NCBI RefSeq assembly: GCF_002335745.1
Contig: NZ_NIST01000001.1
Coordinates: 1,168,300-1,232,299, forward strand
DNA length: 64,000 nt
Origin: Evansella halocellulosilytica
GTDB taxonomy: Bacteria; Bacillota; Bacilli; Bacillales; Salisediminibacteriaceae
Direction: 5' to 3'
How positions within the stretch are numbered: the stretch's first letter is position 1; the number at the start of each line of letters is the position of its first letter. Shown piece by piece: positions 1 through 7,921 of this stretch. Both the position numbers and the translations under genes were made by a program. The notes below the pieces were generated by a model. The model saw nothing but the letters and a program-made list of their open reading frames with translations, was not told the origin of the DNA and searched no databases.

Positions 1-1
1 C

Positions 2-106
2 GCTATCTTCGTATGGAAATGGGTACCGGAAACAAAAGGAAAAACGCTTGAACAAATGGAAACGTTGTGGAACAAAGGGTTTGATACGAAGAATAAAGTT
101 TCATAA
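2..106 (+). CDS. C-terminal end of an MFS sugar transporter (partial)
   Basis: Only the last 34 codons lie in the window. The frame reads VPETKGKTLEQME and then a short hydrophilic tail before TAA. PETKG(x)TLE is the signature that follows the last transmembrane helix of the MFS sugar porter family (inositol, xylose and arabinose type H+ symporters), so this is very likely the cytoplasmic tail of such a permease. The substrate cannot be told from this fragment. A hairpin with a T-rich tail follows at 125-168. Confidence 0.75.
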   Translation, partial: AIFVWKWVPETKGKTLEQMETLWNKGFDTKNKVS

Positions 107-124
107 TGATGATAGAGGGTTGTT

Positions 125-168
125 CAGGAAGTCAAAGAAAAACAGACTTTCTGGCAGCCTCTTTTTTT
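125..168 (+). terminator. Likely terminator of the sugar transporter gene
   Basis: A 9-bp stem (125-133 with 145-153, one G-U pair) is followed nine bases later by seven Ts. It lies just after the stop codon at 106. The gap between stem and T run makes it a weaker than usual intrinsic terminator. Confidence 0.45.
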
Positions 169-345
169 ACAATAAAAACCCATCTACGATCGTATAACTA
201 TAACAAAGACTTTTACCAAGGGGTTTCTAGACAAACACAATTCGCTTCCTGAAAACTCGATTAACGACAAGCAAAGTTTTGTTAATAGGAACTTTTCGTA
301 CAAAGGGCGAAGTTATTAGAAGCAACAAAAATTTAAAAAGCGAGG

Positions 346-376
346 TTGACTCTCGGGTTACCCAAGAGCTTATGCT
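346..376 (+). promoter_or_regulatory. MerR-type promoter with 19-bp spacer and operator dyad
   Basis: TTGACT (346-351) and TATGCT (371-376) are separated by 19 bp, the unusually long spacer typical of MerR-activated promoters. The spacer holds the dyad CTCT-c-GGGT-t-ACCC-a-AGAG (350-368), eight paired positions with two symmetric mismatches. The start codon of the MerR gene lies 55 bases downstream, so autoregulation is the obvious reading. Confidence 0.8.
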
Positions 377-430
377 GAATGTAGACGGCAGAGGTGCACA
401 TCTGTATAGTCTGTTTGTTGAGGTGAGGAT

Positions 431-1273
431 ATGTTTAAAATTGGTGAGTTTTCTAAGATGAGCGGACTTTCTATTGATACACTTTATCATTATGAAACAA
501 TCGGGATTTTAAAACCGAGTTTCGTTGATGAATCTACCAACTATCGGTATTATGAAGCAGATCAGCTTGTCACCATTAATAAAGTATTGACCTTAAAAGA
601 TGCCGGTTTCTCGCTAGCGGAAATCTCTCAGCTTTTACTCGACGATTCTGTCAAACACGAAATTATTCCGATGCTTGAGCAGAAGGCAGATTCGTTGGAA
701 AGGTCGATTGAACGTGAAACGAACAGACTAGAGCGTCTCCGTACAAATATTTTTTTAATTAAGAACGGAGGAGTCCCTTATATGAATGAAATTTCGCTTA
801 AAAGAGTGGAACCGATATTAGTAGCGTCTGTTAGAAGCTCGATGAACAAGAAAGACCGAGAAGCCTTTGAATTGTTTTGTGAAAGGTTGTGGACAAAGGT
901 CAATCAACATTTGGACAATATGAACAGTAAACCGACAGTACCATGTTTGACGGTTTATCACAGTGGGTTATATGTGCATACAGATTCCGAATTCATTGAT
1001 ATGGAAGTTGTTGAACCAATAACGAGACCGATCCCTGAAAGCTCCGATGTTAAAGTATACGAACTGCCATTAGTAGAAAATATGGCGAGCATTGTTCATA
1101 AAGGCTCGTTTTCAACAATCTCTGAAACGAGTAAAAAAATGCATAAATGGCTTTCTGATAACGGGTATTCAACAGTCGGACCAGTGAGGGAAGTGTACCA
1201 TAAAGGAGATTGGTTAACAGATAATGAACATGAATATGTAACTGAGCTTCAATTTCCAGTCAAAAAAAGGTGA
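431..1273 (+). CDS. MerR family regulator with GyrI-like effector domain (BmrR type)
   Basis: Cytoplasmic transcription activator of 280 residues. Residues 1-70 form the winged-helix DNA-binding domain (FKIGEFSKMSGLSIDTLYHY, then NYRYYEADQL). Residues 75-110 are the dimerisation coiled coil, and from about 120 there is a GyrI/AraC effector-binding fold like that of BmrR, which binds hydrophobic cations. Length fits BmrR. The start has GAGGTGAGGAT upstream. The long-spacer promoter in front carries a dyad, so it probably controls itself. No efflux gene is adjacent downstream, so the target and inducer are unknown. Confidence 0.88.
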   Translation: MFKIGEFSKMSGLSIDTLYHYETIGILKPSFVDESTNYRYYEADQLVTINKVLTLKDAGFSLAEISQLLLDDSVKHEIIPMLEQKADSLERSIERETNRLERLRTNIFLIKNGGVPYMNEISLKRVEPILVASVRSSMNKKDREAFELFCERLWTKVNQHLDNMNSKPTVPCLTVYHSGLYVHTDSEFIDMEVVEPITRPIPESSDVKVYELPLVENMASIVHKGSFSTISETSKKMHKWLSDNGYSTVGPVREVYHKGDWLTDNEHEYVTELQFPVKKR

Positions 1274-1283
1274 TCATGGATCC

Positions 1284-1333
1284 ATTCGAGGTAGTTCCTT
1301 TCCTGAAAGGTATAAGGGCTACCTCGAATTTTA
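1284..1333 (+). terminator. Intrinsic terminator after the merR gene
   Basis: An 11-bp perfect stem (1284-1294 with 1319-1329) is followed by TTTTA. It separates the merR gene from the convergent hydrolase gene. Confidence 0.75.
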
Positions 1334-1350
1334 GGTAAATGAATGATTCA

Positions 1351-2157
1351 TTAAGCAAAATGAGTAAGCTCCCGGTTAAATTTGGATTGCTCTTCCCAAA
1401 ACAATCCGTGCCCGCTATGTTTAAACCAGACTAATCTCGAATGTCTAATTCCTTGGTGAAGTGCTGCCCCTAAAGGAGGCAAGCAAACTTGGTCGTGAAC
1501 ACCATGAAGGATAAGAGTTGGGACCTGAATCGCTTGTATATCATCAAATAGAGCCTCGTCTCGCAATGAAACTAAGACATTAGCCGTTGCGTAACCTGAT
1601 GCCTCGGTACCAAGCTGGAAAAACCAGTCTGAGAAAGGCTTTGTGATTCGCTCGTAAAAAAACATGTTTGTAAACTGAGCAAGCAGGTAAGGTCTATCAT
1701 GATAGACTTGTTCAATAAATTGGTTGACAGTTCTCATCGATAAGCCATATGGAAATCCTGCGCGTTGGATAAAGCTTGGTCCAGCTGCACCGAATAATGC
1801 TAATTTTGATACGCCTTCCCCTTCGTAACGACCCATGTATCTTATAGCGATCGCTCCTCCAACAGAATGCCCGGCAAGTGTGAAGTTTTCCAAACCTAGA
1901 GCTTCAACGACTCCTCGAACATCATCGGCAAGCTGGTTATAGGAATAACCTTCCCAAGGTTTATCAGATTTTCCAAAGCCTCTTAAATCGATTCCTATAC
2001 ATCGATACCCCATTGCAGGCAGAACATTAAACTGGTATTCAAATAATTTATGATTCGCTGGCCAACCATGTACAAAGAGAATTGTGTTTTCAGCAGTAGG
2101 GTTTACATCTTCGACATATAGTTGAACACCTCTTTCTATTTCCACGAAATATCCCAT
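1351..2157 (-). CDS. Alpha/beta hydrolase
   Basis: Soluble hydrolase of 268 residues with the complete alpha/beta-hydrolase set: oxyanion motif HGWP (30-33), nucleophile elbow AGHSVGG (Ser98), an acid in LILHGVHDQ near residue 220 and a late catalytic His in KHSGHGLFW. This arrangement is shared by esterases, haloperoxidase-like enzymes and dehalogenases, and the sequence does not decide between them. AAAGGGG precedes the ATG. It stands alone, convergent with the merR gene and upstream of two membrane-protein genes on the same strand. Confidence 0.85.
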   Translation of the reverse strand: MGYFVEIERGVQLYVEDVNPTAENTILFVHGWPANHKLFEYQFNVLPAMGYRCIGIDLRGFGKSDKPWEGYSYNQLADDVRGVVEALGLENFTLAGHSVGGAIAIRYMGRYEGEGVSKLALFGAAGPSFIQRAGFPYGLSMRTVNQFIEQVYHDRPYLLAQFTNMFFYERITKPFSDWFFQLGTEASGYATANVLVSLRDEALFDDIQAIQVPTLILHGVHDQVCLPPLGAALHQGIRHSRLVWFKHSGHGLFWEEQSKFNRELTHFA

Positions 2158-2277
2158 TCCGATGCCCCTTTCGTATATTTCACTTTATTTGCTCTAAATA
2201 AAGCTATTCACAAAAAGCATGACCTATACGTAAGGTGCTTCTTTACGAATGGATTTTGCGACAGGAAGTAAGGATTC

Positions 2278-2799
2278 CTATATTTTTGTCCATATAGAAG
2301 GTGTTGGCTTAGACATTTTCTTTTTTATATAACTGAGGAGCAACATATTTAAACCATAGACGCCAACATAAACTGGGATCGACATATAACTTTTCCACCC
2401 CTTAAACGTATATACATCGAAAAGAAGGGCTACCCACTCAAAAAAAGTTGTTAACAATGCGCAGACAAGAACGAATAAAGTTATCCCAAATGTTGTATAT
2501 GTTTTAGATTTATAATAGTTCATCGCCAAATACGCAAAAGGCGGATACCCGAAAAGGATTAAAATCAAATCAAAAATTTCAAACTTCATCGAATCAAGGG
2601 TGCTATACAAGTTAGCAGGTTGAACAGCAACTGTCATATCAGCTGTAAACGCGAGAAATACGATCAGAGTCCAGGTGAGGAGAATTTCTAGATCATTTAA
2701 ACGTTTAGGAAGTTTAAATATGAAAAACCATGTGACTAATATGGTGATAATAACGAATATTTCGTTTACATCAAATTTTTCCGGCGGATAAAGAATCAT
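2278..2799 (-). CDS. Small multi-pass membrane protein (CBO0543-like)
   Basis: 173 residues with about five hydrophobic helices and a conserved-looking middle section (LILFGYPPFAYLAMNYY). The layout resembles the uncharacterised CBO0543 membrane family of spore-forming Firmicutes, an assignment made from pattern only. Its ATG overlaps the stop of the upstream gene (ATGA at 2796-2799), so the two are translationally coupled and probably work together. Function unknown. Confidence 0.65.
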   Translation of the reverse strand: MILYPPEKFDVNEIFVIITILVTWFFIFKLPKRLNDLEILLTWTLIVFLAFTADMTVAVQPANLYSTLDSMKFEIFDLILILFGYPPFAYLAMNYYKSKTYTTFGITLFVLVCALLTTFFEWVALLFDVYTFKGWKSYMSIPVYVGVYGLNMLLLSYIKKKMSKPTPSIWTKI

Positions 2800-3281
2800 G
2801 AGGGTATCATCATCTCTTTTTTCATCATTTTTTCAAGGTTTCTTACATAAATGACAGTTAGTATAATGATTAGTAAATATCGAAGAGACTCATAAAATGT
2901 GTTCCAGTTTTCGAATATTAAGAACCCAACCTTTATAAATAGGAGCTCGAAGGATACAAGGACAACGATAAACAGAAGTACAATGAATAGTTTATAAATA
3001 ATTTTGATATTAGCAAAGATAAAATAGATTAGCCAGACGATTATTAAAGGTTTAGTTCCGATCGAAGCAATTTTTTGTGTCCAAAGACTAATTGATTCGT
3101 TCGGTGTTTTTGTTAGCTCTAAATTGATACTTATAATGATACCTGACAGTTCGATCATAATATTTGAAAACATAAAGCAGCCAATGATGGTTAACCCATT
3201 CATTTTCTTTTTTAATGGATAAAGTGAAGCAATTAACATGATCGTTAATGTAATAAATATCCAGATCATGACATGTTTCAT
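2796..3281 (-). CDS. Small multi-pass membrane protein, partner of the next gene
   Basis: 161 residues with about five hydrophobic helices and a basic C-terminus (EKMMKKEMM). It looks like a distant relative of its downstream partner: both end in a hydrophobic helix followed by a short charged tail, and the genes overlap by 4 bp. GGAG lies only one base before the ATG at 3281. A later ATG four codons in is possible. Function unknown. Confidence 0.6.
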   Translation of the reverse strand: MKHVMIWIFITLTIMLIASLYPLKKKMNGLTIIGCFMFSNIMIELSGIIISINLELTKTPNESISLWTQKIASIGTKPLIIVWLIYFIFANIKIIYKLFIVLLFIVVLVSFELLFIKVGFLIFENWNTFYESLRYLLIIILTVIYVRNLEKMMKKEMMIPS

Positions 3282-3425
3282 ACTCCTAACATATGTAAGG
3301 TACGTTCTCTATTATCTTTTACAAGTTGCTGATGGATATTCGATAAAATAATTAACTTAAATGAATTCCAAATGGTTGCTTCCATTATTTTTCATTTTTT
3401 AGTATGATGGAGTTGGAGATATCGG

Positions 3426-3659
3426 AAAGGAGCAACTGTACTTATGCCAACATACTTGTAATGGTTGATACAAAAAAGAGCATTGCATACCCCCTTAGTA
3501 AAAGGTGTTAAAAAGTCCGAGGAAGTTAATACTGGAATTTTATCGTCAGAAGTGTCCTCTTTTTTAACACGTAAAACTTTACAAGGGAGTAGTATGCCTT
3601 TTTCACCCATTACAAGGAGCGCATAGTATATGTTGACACATATGTGCAGAGAACCTTAG
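3426..3659 (+). promoter_or_regulatory. Long leader with three micro-ORFs before the S4/zinc-ribbon gene
   Basis: Three very short frames follow Shine-Dalgarno-like sequences: AAAGGAG then ATG at 3444 (MPTYL), AAGGGAG then ATG at 3594 (MPFSPITRSA), and AAGGAG then ATG at 3630 (MLTHMCREP). They alternate with two hairpins that contain T runs (3505-3570 and 3663-3723). The arrangement resembles ribosome-mediated attenuation leaders. That they are translated is inference. No larger convincing gene is seen between 3282 and 3812. Confidence 0.35.
3505..3570 (+). repeat. Hairpin unit 1 of a two-copy leader repeat
   Basis: GTGTTAAAAA (3505-3514) pairs perfectly with TTTTTAACAC (3561-3570). The inner AGGA/TCCT adds stem and the 3' arm contains a run of six Ts. 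The sequence TTAAAAAGTCCG at its 5' side recurs in the second unit, so both derive from one element. Confidence 0.5.
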
Positions 3660-3662
3660 CAA

Positions 3663-3723
3663 ATGTTTAAAAAGTCCGGTGAGTTGTTAGCCAGGAGCGG
3701 CCTTATTTGCCCTTTTTGAACAT
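3663..3723 (+). repeat. Hairpin unit 2 of the leader repeat
   Basis: ATGTTTAAAAAG (3663-3674) pairs with CTTTTTGAACAT (3712-3723), 11 Watson-Crick pairs plus one G-U. It shares TTAAAAAGTCCG with unit 1 and ends with a T run. It is 90 bases before the S4/zinc-ribbon start and could act as a terminator or attenuator. Confidence 0.5.
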
Positions 3724-3812
3724 TAACTTGATGGGGGATCTCTGCTTTTTTGTTTTTAAAAACTTTATATCTCCATTGACTATTGCGCTTCTTATCGAAG
3801 GAGCGAAAGGAA

Positions 3813-4337
3813 ATGGAACAAGTTTATTTATCATGGAGTCTATTTAAACGTGATCATGAAAAGAGTCTTGAACGATATTGTCCTAATTGTGGAAAAAAGG
3901 TGGTATTTCAAGACAGTCTTATTAGAAGGCACAATGCTAATGGAAAAAATATATACAAGTTTGCAATTTATAAGTGTCCAGAAGACCATACTTGGAACAG
4001 GAAGCTAGCGGTTTATAAAGCAAGGTCACATCAAGCTGAGCAAACGGTAGAAAAAGAAGAGCGGCAATTTGAGATCGAAACAATTAACATGGAAGAACTC
4101 TTCAAGAGAAAAGTTAAAATGGTTGTAATTGAAATTGCTCAAGTGGAAGGGAGTTGGAGGCTAGATAAATTATTGTCCCAACAAATAGAGAATGCTAGTC
4201 GTACACAAATTGTGAAGTGGATGAAAGAAGGGGTCATTTTAGTGAACGGAGACACAGTAAAATCGGGTGTTTTGTTAAAACGTGATCAGAAAATAAGTAT
4301 AAGACTTGGCTGTTACAAAGTGATCAACGACGAATAA
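3813..4337 (+). CDS. Zinc-ribbon plus S4 RNA-binding domain protein
   Basis: Predicted cytosolic protein of 174 residues. The N-terminal third holds CPNCGKK and a second pair region KCPEDH, a candidate four-ligand zinc ribbon (Cys, Cys, Cys, His). The C-terminal 60 residues (WRLDKLLSQQ ... ASRTQIVKWMKEG ... VNG) are a typical S4 RNA-binding domain as in RluD, Hsp15 and RqcP. A charged linker joins them. An in-frame TTG exists at 3783, but AAGGAG at 3798-3803 fits the ATG at 3813. The leader upstream has hairpins and micro-ORFs. Ribosome or rRNA binding is inferred from S4, and the function is unknown. Confidence 0.75.
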   Translation: MEQVYLSWSLFKRDHEKSLERYCPNCGKKVVFQDSLIRRHNANGKNIYKFAIYKCPEDHTWNRKLAVYKARSHQAEQTVEKEERQFEIETINMEELFKRKVKMVVIEIAQVEGSWRLDKLLSQQIENASRTQIVKWMKEGVILVNGDTVKSGVLLKRDQKISIRLGCYKVINDE

Positions 4338-4430
4338 ATGAAGACAAGTCATAGTGAATATTCTCCGTGACTTGTTTTTACTGGATGAATCTAGTTAATG
4401 AACCTAGGCGGACACTCATTCCGCTATTTT

Positions 4431-4656
4431 TAAAAGATAAGAAAGTATAAAATTTCAATCTCTCGGTTGCTGTCTAGACTTCAGGCACGAGCGTTTACAA
4501 CACGAGTAGGCTACGAGTTGTCTCGACGTATCTAGCTTCAAAGTGATACTAGAAGAGGAAGAGACAGCAGTTTTCGGCTCGAGGTCGCTTCGCCCCGCCA
4601 TTTGAAGTCTAAGTTCGGACTTCTTCATGTCGGGACTCCAGCGCTTTTCTTTTTAT
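4431..4656 (+). repeat. Dispersed intergenic repeat A, copy 1
   Basis: Shares with 14300-14555 and 48510-48797 the 5' segment TATAAAAT...TCTCTCG, TGTCTAG, CACGAG, a GAGTTGTCTCGACG block, TCTAGCTTCAAAGTGATA and the end AGAAGAGGAAGAG..CAG..TTTT. This copy lacks the central GATGTGGTGACTTCGGC part. No gene is seen from 4338 to 4928. The stretch consists of this repeat and the inverted-repeat element at 4679-4806. Confidence 0.6.
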
Positions 4657-4678
4657 TCTCCTACTTTTCGCGATGCTC

Positions 4679-4806
4679 ACGGACATCAGATCAGCTATTT
4701 CATGAAAATGATGAGAAAATACCTTTTATATGGCCTAATAACGGATTCTATGGCAGTGAAAACTGAAAATCAAGCTTTATAAGCAACATAACGGATCAGA
4801 TGTCCG
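4679..4806 (+). repeat. GGACA-family element with inverted ends (repeat B)
   Basis: CGGACATCAGATCAGCTAT at the left (4680-4698) and the reverse complement of CGGACATCTGATCCGTTAT at the right (4788-4806) match at 16 of 19 positions. Related GGACA..GATC..GCTAT sequences occur at 4406-4425, 10769-10949, 24492-24561 and 59551-59612. It is MITE-like in size but no clear target duplication is seen. Confidence 0.5.
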
Positions 4807-4928
4807 CCAAATTTGTTTTAAAAACTTTCATTGCAAGGTTACTTAAATTCAAATAAGATAAATTTATAATTATTTGAAAATTTTGTTTGTTTTTGTTGAT
4901 AAAAATACGATAAAAGGAGGGTCAATAT

Positions 4929-5666
4929 ATGTCTGACGCTAATGTAGATAGAAAGTGGGAAGAATCTGACTCAGAACAATTTTTGAAATATGATCAAGCA
5001 CTTGTCCCGTACCGCGATAAATTAGAAGCTGTGTTTATCGGGCTATTACCCGAAGACAAACAAGCTTTTTTTAAGGTAGTCGATATTTGTGTGGGCGGAG
5101 GCTGGTTGACGGAGTCGATTTTGACAAATTACCCGAATGCCCATGTGATCGCCTTGGATGGGTCTGACAGAATGATCGAGTTTACAAAAAACAGACTGAA
5201 TTCGTTTCGTGATCGCGTCTCCTTTCAGAAATTCGATCTGTTTGAAGAAGGATGGACAGACAACCTAGCTGAAATAGATTTTTTTGTGAGTAGTCTAGCG
5301 ATTCATCACCTTGATGACCGAGGAAAGCAGCAATTGTTCAGACGGCTTTATTTAAAGATGAACGATTTTGGAAGAGTCATCATTGCAGATATTATAAAAC
5401 CTGAAGCGGAAAAATCAAGGATCATTGCGGCACGTGAATGGGATGAGATCATCAAAGAACAATCGATAAATTTGTATGGAAGCCTAGAGGCTTTTGACTT
5501 TTTCGACAAGGAGAAGTGGAATATCTTTTATTATCCAGATGATGAAGTTGACAAACCGTCAACTATTTCAGACCAGATAAAGTGGTTGGCTCAAGCAGGA
5601 TTTGAAAAAAATGAAGTCCTTTTTAGCCATGCAGGTCACGCCCTTTTTAGTGGAATGAAAGGATAA
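4929..5666 (+). CDS. Class I SAM-dependent methyltransferase
   Basis: 245 residues. Motif I is VVDICVGGGWLTE (about residues 55-67), followed by the acidic loop VIALDGSD that binds the SAM ribose and the motif IV region IDFFVSSLAIHHL. The last third (WLAQAGFEKNEVLFSHAGHALFSG) closes the sheet as in small-molecule and tRNA-like methyltransferases of the Methyltransf_25 group. AAAGGAGGG sits nine bases before the ATG. It stands alone with a hairpin behind it. The substrate is not predictable. Confidence 0.85.
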   Translation: MSDANVDRKWEESDSEQFLKYDQALVPYRDKLEAVFIGLLPEDKQAFFKVVDICVGGGWLTESILTNYPNAHVIALDGSDRMIEFTKNRLNSFRDRVSFQKFDLFEEGWTDNLAEIDFFVSSLAIHHLDDRGKQQLFRRLYLKMNDFGRVIIADIIKPEAEKSRIIAAREWDEIIKEQSINLYGSLEAFDFFDKEKWNIFYYPDDEVDKPSTISDQIKWLAQAGFEKNEVLFSHAGHALFSGMKG

Positions 5667-5679
5667 AAATAACATTGTA

Positions 5680-5711
5680 AAGCACTCTCAAATGCTGGGA
5701 GTTGCTTTTTC
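5680..5711 (+). terminator. Intrinsic terminator after the methyltransferase
   Basis: The arms AAAGCA-CTCTC and GGGAG-TTGCTTT form an imperfect stem followed by a T run (5706-5710), 14 bases after the stop codon. Confidence 0.65.
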
Positions 5712-5730
5712 AATTCATTGAGGTGATACA

Positions 5731-6510
5731 ATGTTCGATCAATTTTCTTACTCTTGTCGGGTAGAGTGGGGAAAGCGAGGAGTACGGGAAGCTGCAGAAC
5801 GCGGGGATATTACAGTTATTGTTGACGTTTTAAGCTTCTCTTCAACTGTCGTGTCAGCTTTACAATACGGAGCACATATTTACCCGTATCCTCCTCATCT
5901 AGACGGCAAAAAGTATGCCGATAGTGTCGGTGCAGAATTCATTTTAGGAAGGTCAGAAGCAGTAAAATTAGGAAAGCCAACATTATCTCCAGTGACTTTT
6001 AGTTCAGCACATTCGAATAAAAAATTTGTCTTATGTTCATTAAATGGAGCTTATTGTACATGGGTTGGCGCAAAAGTTCCTGTATTATTAATCGGATCAC
6101 TATTAAACGCCTCTGCGGTTGCAAATAAGATAAATCAAATGAAGGCGAAATTAAACAAACGAGTTACGGTCATTGCTTGTGGAGAACAATGGAACGATCC
6201 AAAAGAAGGAGAAGATGCTTTGCGACCTGCAATAGAGGATTATTTAGGTGCAGGGGCGATTCTTTCGAAAATAGAAGGGGATCGATCTCCAGAAGTAGAA
6301 GTTTGTATAGGTGCATATGAAAGTGTTGAACAAAAAATTCATCAGCTTATTTGGGAATGTGGAAGTGGAAGAGAACTGCGGCAAAGAGGTTTTGAAAGCG
6401 ATGTTAAACATTGCAGTCGTTTAGATGCAACCGATACTGTGCCAATGTTAAAAGACGGACACTTTATTGACGTGACTAAAGTGGATGAAGACCGTTTAAA
6501 TTTCTCCTAG
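5731..6510 (+). CDS. 2-phosphosulfolactate phosphatase family protein (ComB-like)
   Basis: 259 residues matching the ComB family (Mg-dependent acid phosphatase that makes sulfolactate in coenzyme M synthesis). Visible hallmarks are the N-terminal VIVDVLSFSSTVVSAL segment with the metal-binding Asp, the central VLCSLNGAYCTWVG block, LIGSLLNASAVA and a later VIACGEQW strand. Family length is normal. Bacilli do not make coenzyme M, so the true role here is likely another sulfolactate or phosphate ester reaction (inference). GAGGTGATACA precedes the ATG. Confidence 0.8.
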   Translation: MFDQFSYSCRVEWGKRGVREAAERGDITVIVDVLSFSSTVVSALQYGAHIYPYPPHLDGKKYADSVGAEFILGRSEAVKLGKPTLSPVTFSSAHSNKKFVLCSLNGAYCTWVGAKVPVLLIGSLLNASAVANKINQMKAKLNKRVTVIACGEQWNDPKEGEDALRPAIEDYLGAGAILSKIEGDRSPEVEVCIGAYESVEQKIHQLIWECGSGRELRQRGFESDVKHCSRLDATDTVPMLKDGHFIDVTKVDEDRLNFS

Positions 6511-6617
6511 TCTGTTTAAGGTCGCCTCTTCTGCATAATCGTCCAGCTTATTGTACATGAGAATCGACATCATTTTTACTCTATTTTCACTTTAAAGATA
6601 GAGGCTGGAGGGATGAT

Positions 6618-6707
6618 ATGGTTGTTAAGTATGAAGCTAGCACCAATGAAACATTGACAGCGGACAATCTTTCATTTTCGAAAATGAAAGAAAGGAGCTG
6701 TAAATGA
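6618..6707 (+). CDS. 29-residue leader ORF overlapping the MFS gene
   Basis: GGAGGGATGAT followed by ATG opens a 29-codon frame (MVVKYEASTNE...) whose TGA overlaps the ATG of the MFS gene (ATGA at 6704-6707). Such a junction is typical of translational coupling. The last third of the frame is a perfect 22-bp palindrome (6669-6690). It could be a real small protein, a leader peptide or a chance ORF. Confidence 0.4.
   Translation: MVVKYEASTNETLTADNLSFSKMKERSCK
6669..6690. promoter_or_regulatory. Perfect 22-bp palindrome before the MFS ribosome binding site
   Basis: CTTTCATTTTC and its exact reverse complement lie back to back and run directly into AAAGGAGC, the ribosome binding site of the MFS gene. 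It may be a repressor operator, or in RNA a hairpin covering or presenting the site. No regulator gene is adjacent. Confidence 0.55.
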
Positions 6708-7897
6708 CGGTCTCCGCGAAAAAGAGAGTCATAGGAATCGCGCTCATTACTGCCATATCAGTAATCGGAGACGCCATGTTATTTATTGTGCTTCCTCTTT
6801 ATTGGCAGGAATTCGGGCTGACCGCTTTATGGCAAATTGGTCTCCTTTTATCAATAAATCGATTTATCCGATTACCAATTAACCCGTTAGTAGGGTTATT
6901 TTATAAACATTTTCAATTAAGAACTGGTGTATTGATTGCTGTTATTTTAGCTGTCGTAACAACGGCATCATACGGATTGCTTCACGATTTTTGGCTGTTG
7001 GTCATGATGCGTGCCTTGTGGGGAGTTGCCTGGTCGCTTCTTCGCCTTGGTGGTTTCTTAACTGTAGTAGATGTAACAAATGAACAAAATAGAGGGCAGT
7101 ATGTTGGATATTATAACGGTCTATGGGGTATCGGAGGCTTAATTGGAATGCTAGGCGGTGGATTTCTAGTTGACCAGACATCGATTGTTTTTGTGACATC
7201 ATTATTTGCATGTTTAGGTGTATTAGCCATTCCAGCAGTATTGTATTTCGTCCCTGTAACGAAGGCGACAGAAGAAGAAAAGAAAATGCCGACAACCGCT
7301 ACGAAATGGTTTACTCCTTATGTGGCGATGGTGTTAGTGACAGGGGTTGCAATGGGCTTTATTATATTTGGACTTTTTGCATCAACAATCAGTCCGCTCA
7401 TTGAACGGACATATGTGAGTGAGTGGAGTATCGGGCAAATCATAATAGGTGCTGCGACATTGGCTGGAATCATTCAAGCGATCCGTTGGGGGTGGGATCC
7501 GTTTATTGCTCCGATAATTGGGAAAATGCTTGACTCTTCTGCTTCTATGCTTCGAATCCTGCTCATTCCATTAGTAGGTGGTGGTATTCTTTTTATCATT
7601 CTAGGGAATGTACGATCAATCCTATTACTTATCGTTTTGTTACTGTTTTTTCAGTTTCTTTCTACGATCTTTGTTACGACGACTGATACGCTGGCTACGA
7701 GTGCAGCCGCTCAAACAGATCGCGTGAAAGTGTTAACGGCACACACCGTCGTCGTTGATGTTGGCGCAGCTTTTGGGCCCTTTATATCGTTTTTAGTCAT
7801 TGAGTATTACAGCTTAACATCGGTGTATGATTTAGCCGGAGCTTTACTCATCGTATTAGGAATGTTATGGACCGTTTTCAGCGCACGTAATCGATAA
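6704..7897 (+). CDS. MFS transporter
   Basis: 397-residue integral membrane protein with 12 predicted helices and a short central loop (TKATEEEKKMP). After helix 2 the loop NRFIRLPINPLVG sits where MFS motif A lies. Helix 4 has the WGVAWSLLRLGG pattern and helix 5 GLWGIGGLIGMLGGGFLVD, as in drug and metabolite exporters. The ATG overlaps the stop of a 29-codon leader frame. It is followed closely by SnoaL-like and DinB genes in what looks like one operon. Substrate unknown. Confidence 0.85.
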   Translation: MTVSAKKRVIGIALITAISVIGDAMLFIVLPLYWQEFGLTALWQIGLLLSINRFIRLPINPLVGLFYKHFQLRTGVLIAVILAVVTTASYGLLHDFWLLVMMRALWGVAWSLLRLGGFLTVVDVTNEQNRGQYVGYYNGLWGIGGLIGMLGGGFLVDQTSIVFVTSLFACLGVLAIPAVLYFVPVTKATEEEKKMPTTATKWFTPYVAMVLVTGVAMGFIIFGLFASTISPLIERTYVSEWSIGQIIIGAATLAGIIQAIRWGWDPFIAPIIGKMLDSSASMLRILLIPLVGGGILFIILGNVRSILLLIVLLLFFQFLSTIFVTTTDTLATSAAAQTDRVKVLTAHTVVVDVGAAFGPFISFLVIEYYSLTSVYDLAGALLIVLGMLWTVFSARNR

Positions 7898-7921
7898 ATT
7901 TGTCATTTTTGGAGGTTATCA

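Noticed and set aside
3392-3610. 72-residue minus-strand frame
   Set aside because: No ribosome site or family, and it overlaps the leader hairpin on the opposite strand.
3282-3812. tRNA or known riboswitch in the long leader
   Set aside because: No cloverleaf or known aptamer core was recognised. Only hairpins and micro-ORFs are visible.
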